Source: Rhypophila decipiens
Taxonomy: Eukaryota; Ascomycota; Sordariomycetes; Sordariales; Naviculisporaceae
Assembly: GCA_033297075.1 (NCBI GenBank)
Contig: MU858450.1
Span: 1-10,242 of the forward strand
DNA: 10,242 bases
Reading direction: 5' to 3'
The notes beneath the pieces were generated by a model. It made no database searches. It was not told where the DNA came from and saw only the letters and a list, made by a program, of their open reading frames with translations. Made by a program: the position numbers and the translations under genes. Shown piece after piece: positions 1 through 7,487 of the stretch (positions within the stretch are counted from its first letter, which is position 1; each line of letters opens with the position of its first letter).

Positions 1-31
1 ATACTGTTCTCTGCAAGCAGTGCCTACAGAG

Positions 32-78
32 TACAGTCCCCAAAAGACTGGCTTATATCTATTTGTGACGCCAGTCAA
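32..78. repeat. Possible transposon end (terminal repeat region)
   Basis: The sequence starts with TACAGTCCCC at 32 and holds a small inverted repeat, GACTGGC at 46-52 and GCCAGTC at 70-76. A TA dinucleotide followed by CAGT is typical of Tc1/mariner ends, and this lies just downstream of the minus-strand transposase reading frame. I infer that it may be the 3' end of that element. I found no matching inverted copy (ending in GGGGACTGTA) to the right of the gene, so the assignment is tentative. Confidence 0.3.
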
Positions 79-101
79 CGGTACGCAGTTAAACAGTACT
101 T

Positions 102-1004
102 CTATCCTGAGAGCTGATAGGAGCCTGCGTGTTGAACGAGCTCTATGGCCAGATGCATTATCCTGCTGGAAACAAAGCCATTTTGATGTTCTTGTTCCTC
201 GAAGAATCCATGGACTAAAGGCAAAATGTAGTGTTGGTATTTCGGGGCGTCAATTCCCCCATATTCTTTCTCCCAGAAGAAGCTCGGCCCTTTAAGAGAA
301 CCAGCGAAAGAACCCCAGAACATCCAACCATGTGGCTTTTGGCGGATAAGTGCCCAAGTTTCTAGATCTTCGGTATCGTGAACCGTGACCCATTGTTTCC
401 ACATGTGCGAGTTAGTAGCCCAAGTTTCGTCAGAGAAAAGGACCTTTTCCCAATCTTCAGGGCGCGGTCGTAGAGCTAATTGTTCATAGGCAAAGGCGAG
501 CCGATCTGCTTTATGTCGCTCGGTAAGGCGGATCCGTCGTGGTCGGATTACTCGTCGGTAGCCGAGACTACGTAGAGCTGTGAGAATCGCCCCTTCCCCA
601 TAGACCTCGAATCCAGGAATATAGTACCGTAAATCTGACCAAGGGAGTTTTCGATAGAGGATGTCGGATTGGAGCAAACGCCGCAGGCTCTCTTTTTGAG
701 GAGTGGAGATCAATGGTCGACGGCCGGAGCGAGTCTTTCGCGGCGTCAGCGGACTTTGGCAGGCATACTCAATTTGGCGGATAGTCTTTCCTGTGAGCCG
801 TGCGAGCGAGGAATAGTCCCAGTTGCTATGTTTCCTAAGGGTCTGAATAACAAGTTTTTCATCGCGTGTTAATTCTGTTGAACGGTGAGCTCTTTGTTGG
901 AATATTGGCTGGCGAATTGTGCTCGTTTGGAGGCGGTAATGGCGTTCTGCACAGGGCGAGTTGTGGATATTGTTAGTGGTGTTGAGCAAGGCCTGCAGTT
1001 GCAT
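102..1004 (-). pseudogene. Tc1/mariner-like transposase, frameshifted and C-terminally truncated
   Basis: This encodes a cut-and-paste DNA transposase of the Tc1/mariner (DDE) superfamily, which would excise and insert an element at TA sites in the nucleus. The 300-codon frame begins at ATG 1004. Residues ~44-115 form a helix-turn-helix DNA-binding region (LARLTGKTIRQIEYAC), followed by a basic stretch RPRRIRLTERHK at ~154-165. The first catalytic Asp is D192 in VLFSDETWA, and HGWMFWGSFAG follows at ~225-235. After Val278 the frame is lost. One base appears to be missing from the A run at 170-172, because the next frame immediately reads FQQDNASGHRA, the expected second catalytic motif, with its Asp at 160-162. 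Family resemblance fades near 103, where NSPDLNP and the third acidic residue should follow but do not. The upstream start is uncertain, since fungal members often begin a little differently. The gene is inactive as it stands. Confidence 0.85.
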
Positions 1005-1131
1005 TGTAAAGGTAGTGAAAATGGCGAATTTCTCTTACATTGATGGATGCACTGGATGGATTCTTTTTGTAAGTACCTTTCCATAGAAACTGCTAGAAAA
1101 ACGACTTGCTGCAAGAATTGCGTCAATGGCT

Positions 1132-1284
1132 GGCGCTAGCAGGGGAAAAGTCTTGCGCTAACATATATTACCCCGGGATAGGTGTACGGGAGAAATCTAG
1201 CCCTTCAGCCAATGTTCCCCGGCAAGCCCAGCAGGCCCGGATACCGTATCCGATGGGTGTGCGAGCATCATCCCTGCTAGCGCC
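1132..1284. mobile_element. MITE-like unit with 13-bp terminal inverted repeats
   Basis: GGCGCTAGCAGGG at 1132-1144 is the exact reverse complement of CCCTGCTAGCGCC at 1272-1284, bounding 153 bp with no coding content. This is the size and form of a miniature inverted-repeat element. If the TA inside GCTAGC is a Tc1/mariner-type target duplication, the element proper would run from GCAGGG to CCCTGC and the empty site would be the palindrome GGCGCTAGCGCC. No other target duplication is visible outside the repeats. The unit lies about 130 bp from the transposase start, but its ends do not match the candidate element end at 32. The interior holds a CGGATAC-C-GTATCCG palindrome. Confidence 0.4.
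1238..1252. repeat. 15-bp palindrome with CGG/CCG ends
   Basis: CGGATAC and GTATCCG face each other across one central C, inside the MITE-like unit. Inverted CGG triplets are what many fungal Zn2Cys6 regulators bind, so a regulator site is possible. A palindrome this size is also expected by chance about once in a window this long. Confidence 0.3.
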
Positions 1285-1631
1285 AAATGACCTCAGTTGA
1301 TGCCTGATGGGCGGGGTACTTGTGCCACGCCCCCACTATTGAATGCACGTTGGTCAGCAAGCCCAACGCACCCAGTGATTTTTTTGGAGAAATATTTTGT
1401 CTCCCTCTTTCCACAGCTTACATCAAACCATCGATCAAGCTCAAGCAATCCAGTATCTACCAAAGGGACATTATTTATTTTCTCCTTTTTGTTGTCTTTT
1501 GTTGTCTTTTTACTTTCCACACAGAAAACCGGCAATAAATATTTCTCTCGGCACTGTTGATCGAGTGTGGATCCATCCTCATCAGAGCTTAACACTCAAT
1601 CCCCCAGGACCGACCGAATAGCTGTCATAAA
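1285..1631. other. Gene-free stretch, pyrimidine-rich on the plus strand
   Basis: I see no gene here. The notable contents are a T/C-rich run around 1460-1520 with a perfect 10-bp tandem repeat, GTTGTCTTTT at 1491-1500 and 1501-1510, and a GC-rich segment at 1309-1336 with GGGCG facing CGCCC. CT-rich tracts of this sort are common upstream of fungal transcription starts, which suits the ATG at 1901. Confidence 0.4.
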
Positions 1632-1816
1632 ACTTCCACAAGCTCATTGAGGCAGGCCATTACATTCACCAACCAGCGCAAGCAAAAACTTTCCACAATC
1701 TCATCTTGAGGCAGGCCATTCCATTTTCACCACCAACAACCGACAACGCGAACAAAACCTTCCACAATCTCATCTTGAGGCAGGCCATTCCATATTCACC
1801 ACCGACAACGCGAACA
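1632..1816. repeat. Three-copy tandem repeat, 57-70 bp unit
   Basis: There are three head-to-tail copies, at 1632-1688, 1689-1758 and 1759-1816. Copies 2 and 3 share an identical 34-bp core (1691-1724 and 1761-1794) beginning TTCCACAATCTC and containing TTGAGGCAGGCCAT. They then share TTCACCACC and GACAACGCGAAC, with 7 extra bases in copy 2. Copy 1 is diverged and shorter but keeps TTCCACA and TTGAGGCAGGCCAT. The array ends about 85 bp before the ATG at 1901, so it sits in a likely promoter. A short minus-strand peptide made of repeated MACLKMRLWKV units is a by-product of the array, not a gene. Confidence 0.85.
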
Positions 1817-1900
1817 CTGAGGGATACACTTGAATTTTCTCTTCTCAAGTTGATTACTCAAAAGTATTCTTCTCAGCTGTAGCCAAGAGCATTGCCCAAA

Positions 1901-2023
1901 ATGGACAAACCCCTAATCGCCACTTCGTCCTCCTCTAGCAACAAAAGAAAACGCAAAACAGAAAACGCAGTCCCCACCTCGTCAACTTCCACGAATGGCC
2001 ACGGTAGTAGTGTCCAGCGATGA
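1901..2023 (+). CDS. 40-codon gene head, Ser/Thr-rich with basic cluster
   Basis: The ATG lies in a very favourable context (GCCCAAAATGGAC) after a leader with CT-rich segments. The peptide begins MDKPLIATSSSSSN, continues with a basic KRKRK cluster like a nuclear localisation signal, then a Ser/Thr-rich tail, and stops at TGA 2021. I do not recognise the family. It overlaps the first codons of the ABC transporter remnant in a different frame. The quality of the start and the sudden change into ABC sequence near 1990-2030 suggest the 5' end of a different gene, cut off by a rearrangement. It could instead be a stand-alone small ORF or an upstream ORF. An N-terminal nuclear signal would be unusual on a membrane transporter. 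Confidence 0.35.
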   Translation: MDKPLIATSSSSSNKRKRKTENAVPTSSTSTNGHGSSVQR

Positions 2024-2318
2024 CGAGAAGATATCTGGTTCAAACACTGAGCTCTCTGGACTCGAAGTCCACAGCCAAGATAAGGCCTGCATTTCTGTCA
2101 AGGACGGCTCTTTTGGATGGGAGGATGAGTCTTCCCCAATCCTGCGCAACTTGAACTTCTCCGTGTCTGCCGGCGATATTGTATTCGTCAAAGGCCCGGT
2201 CGGTTGTGGCAAGTCGACACTGATCAAAGCGCTCTTGGGAGAAACGCCCTTGTCCAGTGGCCATGTCATGCTTTCTACCCTGGAGGTTGCACTCTGCGAG
2301 CAATCGCCTTTTGTCATG

Positions 2319-2374
2319 GTACGTTCGCTGTAAACTTGCGACTGGATTATTCGTGCTGACCAGCGCATCTACAG
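2319..2374 (+). other. Intron 1 of ABC transporter remnant (56 nt)
   Basis: Donor GTACGT and acceptor CTACAG. Removing it joins SPFVM to NLSIRDNITYS in phase 0, the expected sequence after the NBD1 Q-loop. A GCTGAC branch-point-like motif lies at 2355-2360. Confidence 0.85.
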
Positions 2375-2548
2375 AACCTCTCCATCCGCGACAATATTAC
2401 CTATTCTTCCGCTTTCGACGCAGATCTCTATGCCACTGTTATTGACTGCTGCCAACTGCGGCCTGATCTAGCGTCTATGGAGAACGGCGACAGGACGATT
2501 GTCGGAAGCAAGGGATTTTCTCTCAGTGCTGGTCAAAGACAGCGTGTT

Positions 2549-2654
2549 GTAAGTGCAGCCCCACCAATCACCCCACCAACCCCGCTTTGTTTACTCCCCC
2601 TTAAATCTTGGCAGGGGCTCTTATTCCAGTGATCCACATACTGACCATAGTTAG
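2549..2654 (+). other. Intron 2 of ABC transporter remnant (106 nt)
   Basis: Donor GTAAGT and acceptor GTTAG. Splicing joins LSAGQRQRV to ALARAVY in phase 0, restoring the continuous ABC signature region. An earlier AG (GGCAG) within it would not give this join. Confidence 0.85.
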
Positions 2655-2916
2655 GCACTTGCCCGAGCCGTCTATTCCCGCAAGAGAATTGCTCTCCTTG
2701 ATGACGTGTTCAGTCAGCTGGATGCAGACACATCGGGTATTATCACCAGTCGACTCATCGGCCCCAACGGGCTGTTCAGGCGCTGGGGAACCACTGTTAT
2801 CCTTACTTCCTCCTCGGACCGGTTCCTGCCCTACGCTAACAGTGTCATTGAACTGAACGAAGTTGGAGAAATTGTCCGAGAAGGCGCCGCCAAAGACATC
2901 CAGACACCTCTTGACC

Positions 2917-2937
2917 TTCTGATTTCTGATTTCTGAT
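2917..2937 (+). repeat. Three tandem copies of TTCTGAT that break the ABC frame
   Basis: The heptamer TTCTGAT occurs three times without interruption. With three copies the exon reads LLISDF then stops at 2934-2936. With two copies it would read LLISDVTPLAQS and join the downstream frame that runs on from 2938. Seven is not a multiple of three, so each gain or loss of a copy changes the frame. Confidence 0.9.
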
Positions 2938-3210
2938 GTCACCCCTTTGGCCCAATCCACACTACAAGTTTCTTCCAATGCGACCAATCCTATCATCAAA
3001 AAGGCAGACGATTTGGAAGTATTCCTTGCCAAAGTAGAGACTGAAGCAACAGATGATTCCGATGCAACCACGCTTGAGGAGCGCCCACCGTCTGGCATCT
3101 CAGTCTACAAGTACCACCTGCAATCCGTCAACTGGAAGAGAGCGCTCATTTTCATGGTCTTCCAGACATGTCTGGCCTTTTTGTCTTCCTTCCCGGTCGT
3201 CTGGTTAAAG

Positions 3211-3213
3211 TAA
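3211..3213 (+). other. In-frame nonsense codon in ABC TMD2
   Basis: The sequence reads VWLK-stop-WTDESP. ABCC proteins usually carry an aromatic residue here (WLKWWTD or WLKYWTD), so TAA most simply derives from a Tyr codon (one change) or TGG (two G-to-A changes). Protein-like sequence resumes directly after the stop in the same frame through to 4595. Confidence 0.85.
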
Positions 3214-4595
3214 TGGACGGACGAGAGCCCAGCGCTGTCGGACAACAGGACGTCATATTACATCGGCATCTATGCCGCTCTGCAAGGCGCAGGGCTGGTA
3301 GCTTCTGGACTGGTCACTTGGTGGACTCTGAATATCCTCGCCGTGGCGATTGGCTTCCGTCTTCATGAGGTCTTGTCCGTCACTGTTATGGGGTCTACTC
3401 CCCAGCTATTCAGCCCGACGGACAGCGGCTCTATCTTGAACAGATCCACCCAGGATATCCAGCTCGCGGACATTCAACTTCCGCTGTCGCTTCAGATTGT
3501 CGTTACCAATTTGTTGACACTTGTCGCCCAGGCTGGGCTGATCGCCTCGGTGTCTCCCTGGATTGCGCTGAGCTACCCTGTTCTCTTGGCCGTCTTTTAT
3601 CTGATATCCAAGTACTACGTGCGGACGGCACGGCAGATGCGGACACTGGACCTGGAGGAGAAAGCACCGCTGTATGCTCAGTTCCTCGAAACACTCGAAG
3701 GCATGTCCACCATTCGCGCATTCTCATGGCTGCATGCATCATCGCAGCATAATTACAAGCTCGTCGACAAGTCGCAGAAGCCGTTTTACCTGATGTATGT
3801 GATTCAGAAATGGCTTGGTCTAGTCCTCGACTTTGCCGTGGCTTGTCTGGCTACCCTGGTTGTCGGGGTGGCTGTTGCATTGCGCGAGACGGTCTCGCCT
3901 AGGTTCACCGGTGTCTCATTGACTCAAGTCGTGTCGTTCACTTCATATCTCAAGATGATGATTCTCTTTTGGGCTCAGCTCCAGACGGCCATGGCGGCGG
4001 TGGAAAGAATCCGGAATTTCAGCCGGGATACCGAGACGGAGGAGGATCGTTCTGACAGTCCTCCGCTTGAACCACCTGCTAGTTGGCCCGCCCGGGGAGA
4101 TGTGCAAATTGAGAAATTGTCTGCGAGGTATGTGGCTGATGCAAAGGCCGCGACGCTTGATGGCGTCAGTCTGGAGATCAAAGCGGGAAAACATGTGGGT
4201 ATTTGTGGCCGTACGGGAAGCGGCAAGACGTCGCTTGTTTTGGCAATGATGAGGTTGTTGGATCCGTCGGAGGGAAGTATCAAGATTGATGGGCTGGATA
4301 TCGCGTCTGTACCGAGGGACATGGTTCGTTCGAGGATTGTCGGTGTGGCGGAGGAGCCGTTCTTCTTTCCGGGAAGTGTCAGGCTCAATTTGGGTCCGCA
4401 TGGGGTGGCGACTGATGAGCAGATTATCCAGGCGCTCTCGGAGGTCAAGCTCTGGGGCGTCTTTGAAGAGAGCGGGGGGCTGGATGGGATTTTGGTTCGA
4501 GAAAAGTTGAGTCACGGACAGAGACAGCTTTTGAGCATCGCGAGGGGATTGTTGAGGGATGCGAGAATTTATATTCTTGATGAGGTTGCTAGCAG

Positions 4596-4670
4596 GTATG
4601 TTTTCCGCCTTGAGATGCTATTCATTTAGTCGGTAGCTTTGCTGACCATACTGTGTCGCTTTGTCAACAG
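4596..4670 (+). other. Intron 3 of ABC transporter remnant (75 nt)
   Basis: Donor GTATGT and acceptor CAACAG, with a GCTGAC branch-point-like motif at 4641-4646. Splicing creates ILDEVASSLDGEAEKTI, the Walker B and D-loop region of NBD2. Confidence 0.9.
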
Positions 4671-4896
4671 TCTGGACGGCGAGGCAGAAAAGACAATCAA
4701 CCGCATCATTGAGACTCGTCTAAAGGGCCGTACGGTCATATCGGTCGTGCACAAGATGGACTCAGCTCTTGCATTCCAGAAGATTGTGGTCATGGAAAAG
4801 GGCAAGGTCATCGAGTTTGATGACCCTGCGAGTCTCATGGCGCGGCCGTCCAAGTTTCGGGAGTTGGTCAGGTCGGATCGGTCTAGTTCGGCGTGA

Positions 4897-5349
4897 GACT
4901 CCCGGGAGGAGGCAGACTCTGTATTCAGGTACCTGGGAAGCACACTACGGAATGGGTTCGAGAGTTCAAAGGTAGTTGCGCAATTACTTTACAGGCTGGT
5001 CTCATGTGGGATTAATTTGTGGGTTTGGGGTTCAAGTATTGATAGATTCCCGCCATAAATATAAACCAATTTCCTTGATAATTCTAAGAGATTGATACAA
5101 TTGACAAGTTCATGATATCGCTCACTTGGGGCGTAGGCTTTCCCAGAGCCGTGGCACTCTGGTTGGCATCTCAGGCAAAGCCGCCAGGGTTAGGGTTGTG
5201 GGTACATAGTACATCACATCACTGGTTCGGGGCCAAAAGAAACAGCAGTACAAGCCAGCATTATTACCAACCGGTATTTAGACTACAAACAAATTGCGAT
5301 CTAGCACATACGACTGCAGTATAGGCACTAGGAAACTTATCTCGCTCCA
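4897..5349. other. Gene-free 3' flank of the ABC remnant
   Basis: No gene recognised. An AT-rich part at 5040-5100 contains ATAAATATAAA, which could serve as polyadenylation signal for the ABC locus. At 5187-5202 the sequence GGGTTAGGGTTGTGGG resembles about one and a half TTAGGG telomere units, too little to call an interstitial telomere. Confidence 0.4.
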
Positions 5350-5519
5350 ATGGATTTTGAACCATCCAAGAATGCGGTAGCCAGTCGGCAGGGGGGCGGC
5401 TACACGGAACCCCGAGCCGGTATGTACAACACAGAGCTGAGATCTGAGACTACGGTAGGATGGTCATTGTTATGTCTCACACAGATAATCTGCCCAGCCC
5501 ACCTCGACTTGACCCGTGA
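5350..5519 (+). other. Possible orphan first exon plus intron (unrecognised)
   Basis: ATG 5350 opens MDFEPSKNAVASRQGGGYTE. After 70 nt there is a good fungal donor, GTATGT at 5420, and a plausible acceptor, CTCACACAG, ending at 5484. Splicing would give ...EPRADNLPSPPRLDP and a stop at 5517-5519. Read without splicing, the frame stays open to about 5613 but turns less protein-like. I do not recognise the family and no body follows. It may be a second gene head without a gene, or chance. Confidence 0.18.
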
Positions 5520-6336
5520 CAACGTCTCGATCTGGCTTGTGGAGTCACGCAAGGTTAGAGACGGGTTCGGCTTGCCTCGTCCCATCTCACTCTCGATCTT
5601 GTCCTCGACTTGACATTTTCAGGACATCAAAAATCCAGTCTAGATCTGTTCACCCGGACACCACCCTTCTGCCATGGATCCTATCAAATGTCCATCTACT
5701 CACCGGTTTTAAAAAAAATAATTCAGGGTTAAAGCAAAAAGGGAAAGAAAGACAGGATGGGCTCGCCCAGTCGCTCGGTCGGATCATGCGCATGCGTCAC
5801 ATTGGATCTCTTGAGCTCAAGATGCATGCATGCATGCTCTCTCTATCTTATCCTATGATTGGTTATAGTGTACAGCCCCCAGCACGGCGAGTGCGGGCAA
5901 GCAAGCTGAAGAGCGACAGGCCGGTGTGGATTTATCACCGAACCACAAGAATCCCCAGATTTTTTCAAGTGCTTCATTGGGCCTAGTGGCGGCACCTGAG
6001 GGTGTCGTGCTGGGGTGATACAGGTTGCCGTAAATGGGTTTCTCCGGCATGCAAGGTTTCTGCGTGCCCGCTCTGCTGGTTCTTGCTGCGTTGTGAGGCG
6101 CAAGCAGATCTTGCTCGCTTGCCTGATGAAGGCGCCGCGGATACACTGCATCGTCACCCGCATGCGCGCTATTGATGCAGGATTTCAGCTGGCTGCCGCT
6201 TCCGCGATCGCTCTTGTCGTCACAAACCCCGACATGTCACATAAGGTGGCTTGCTGCAGCCTTGCTCGGGCCAATGATATCAGACTTCCTATTAGTCGTT
6301 TGAAATACGTAATAATTTAAACCAACAACAGCTCCT
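5520..6336. other. Gene-free stretch
   Basis: Open frames here, such as one of 156 codons at 5516-5986, show no recognisable domain, poor composition and competing frames on both strands. Segments of alternating purine-pyrimidine occur at 5785-5837, and GC-rich sequence fills 5990-6230. Nothing further can be supported. Confidence 0.4.
5785..5837. repeat. Palindromes and (ATGC)4 alternating purine-pyrimidine tract
   Basis: Three self-complementary stretches lie within 53 bp: CATGCGCATG (5785-5794), TTGAGCTCAA (5811-5820) and four tandem ATGC units (5822-5837). The first and third alternate purine and pyrimidine, a pattern prone to left-handed or cruciform DNA. No function can be assigned. 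Confidence 0.4.
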
Positions 6337-6407
6337 TGAGGCGTGCCGGGGTTGCCGCCTCACGATACCTGCAGGTGTTGGTGGAATAGGGCGCCTCCCA
6401 AAGGAGG
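6337..6407. repeat. Cluster of three inverted repeats
   Basis: TGAGGCG at 6337-6343 faces CGCCTCA at 6356-6362. ACCTGCAGGT at 6367-6376 is a perfect palindrome. CCTCC at 6394-6398 faces GGAGG at 6403-6407. All three lie in 71 bp. Each is short enough to occur by chance; only the clustering stands out. There is no adjacent gene for them to control. Confidence 0.4.
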
Positions 6408-7487
6408 TATTTTAGTACCAGAGACGGCACGAAATGGACGGCCTACCTACCCAGCATGATGATTTCATGATTCATGAAGCTTTGCGCGATGGTGTCCACA
6501 CCAACCATGCTACAAATAACACACTATCCGCTCTGAGCATTGAAGCCCGATCCTGGTGAGGCTTTTAGCCAAGGTACATGGTAGACTACCGGACGGTTTC
6601 CAGACCTGCTCACTCCTGCCCATCAGGTTATTCGTCTTTTCGTCTGTAGTCACGCTCAACGATGAGGCTTGAGAGCGACGGAGAGATAATTGTGTGATGG
6701 GAAAGGATTGCGTCGACTGTGTTCAGTTTCATATTAGCAGAGCAAGCTTAGCGCAGCAAAGGTAAATTCTAAAGAAAAAGAATGAAGTTTACTTGTGGCG
6801 AAAATGCAGAGCTACGGTTAGTCGACAGAGATGGCGCGGAAAGTAACGTAAATTTTGCAAATTTTACAATGCAGCCCACTTCAGTGAAGAGAAAAAAGTC
6901 TGATTACCTAGGCAGCTCTGTTGCCCTCAAGCAAAGCTGAGATTTTGATTCTTATTTGCCGGCGTGTGACTGAGACACATTTCTTTTCACTTCGTATTAT
7001 CATTGACGGCATGTTGCGATATTTTCTCATTACTTTTTTTTTTCAAAAAAAGGATTTTGTGGCGTTGTTGTTGGGCCGTGAACCTTCCTTCGTATTTTTA
7101 TCTGTTTTTTGCAACCCATATCAGAATTCATGCGTTTTTACTTGACGAGAAGCACCCCTTGAGTCTGGATGTGGCGGGCGCTAGAGCTTGATATAATGAT
7201 ATCCAAAAGGCTAGACGCTTCTTTCTTCGCCTCGGGCAGACCTCTGCCCGGACTCGCTCGGTTGGGTGTCTCTGCTGACGAGGGTTGACTCTACTAGCGG
7301 CATTATATTCAAACCTACATGTATACTCCGCACCTACCTGGTAGTTGGTGAAAATGTCTTGAAGGCGCAACCCTCGTTGTTGGCCAGCATTCCTCCGTCA
7401 CGATGGATGATGCTATCCTGATCACAAGTTCACAACTTGTTGCTGGGTATTCATCTTCAGCTCCAGCCGTCCGGTCGCCACCCACCA
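6408..7487. other. Gene-free stretch with AT-rich segments
   Basis: No gene recognised. Contents include an AT-rich part at 6740-6900, a run of ten T, then C and seven A at 7034-7051, an inverted repeat TGGTGT-CC-ACACCA at 6490-6503, and another, ACAAGTT-CAC-AACTTGT, at 7424-7440. Frames in this stretch are short and low in protein-like character. Confidence 0.4.
7233..7250. repeat. Near-perfect palindrome CGGGCAGA-CC-TCTGCCCG
   Basis: Eight-base arms are separated by two bases. CGG and CCG at the outer edges would fit an inverted Zn2Cys6 binding site, but the nearest intact gene starts about 900 bp downstream, so this is only a suggestion. Confidence 0.4.

Larger units (their letters stand above)
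1995..4896 (+). pseudogene. ABCC-type multidrug transporter remnant (NBD1-TMD2-NBD2)
   Basis: This is the C-terminal part of a full-size MRP/ABCC exporter, an ATP-driven efflux pump of fungal membranes. Exons are about 1995-2318, 2375-2548, 2655-4595 and 4671-4896, some 890 codons; the family is usually ~1,400-1,500 aa, so TMD0/TMD1 are missing. NBD1 has Walker A GPVGCGKST (2193-2219), signature LSAGQ (2522-2536) and Walker B LLDDV (2694-2708). TMD2 has hydrophobic segments near 3135-3207, 3256-3330, 3496-3606, 3814-3880 and 3930-3990. NBD2 has Walker A GRTGSGKT (4207-4230), LSHGQ (4507-4521), ILDE (4573-4584) and H-loop His at 4750-4752. Two lesions break it: an extra TTCTGAT copy shifts the frame, giving TGA at 2934-2936, and TAA at 3211-3213 interrupts a frame that otherwise stays open. 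Retained introns indicate a DNA-level copy, not a retrocopy. Short proteins from downstream ATGs cannot be excluded. Confidence 0.9.

Noticed and set aside
1293..1595. Minus-strand 100-codon frame beginning MLSSDEDGST
   Set aside because: Lys/Asp-rich low-complexity translation of a T/C-rich tract, with overlapping frames on the other strand and no domain.
1666..1848. Minus-strand frame with repeated MACLKMRLWKV units, resembling a repeat peptide precursor
   Set aside because: The repetition simply follows from the DNA tandem array. There is no signal peptide or cleavage-site pattern.
3503..4515. Minus-strand open frames of 79-190 codons across the ABC transporter
   Set aside because: They are shadows of the coding strand, overlap each other, and lack any family resemblance.
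4950..4970. tRNA B-box-like GGTTCGA at the 3' flank of the ABC remnant
   Set aside because: The motif does not continue to the required CC, and no acceptor or anticodon stem can be drawn around it. No tRNA was found elsewhere by eye.
5187..5202. Interstitial telomere repeat
   Set aside because: Only about one and a half TTAGGG units are present, which is expected by chance.
5516..5986. Plus-strand 156-codon frame
   Set aside because: No domain, basic and Ser-rich random-like composition, crosses an A-rich run, and overlaps competing minus-strand frames.
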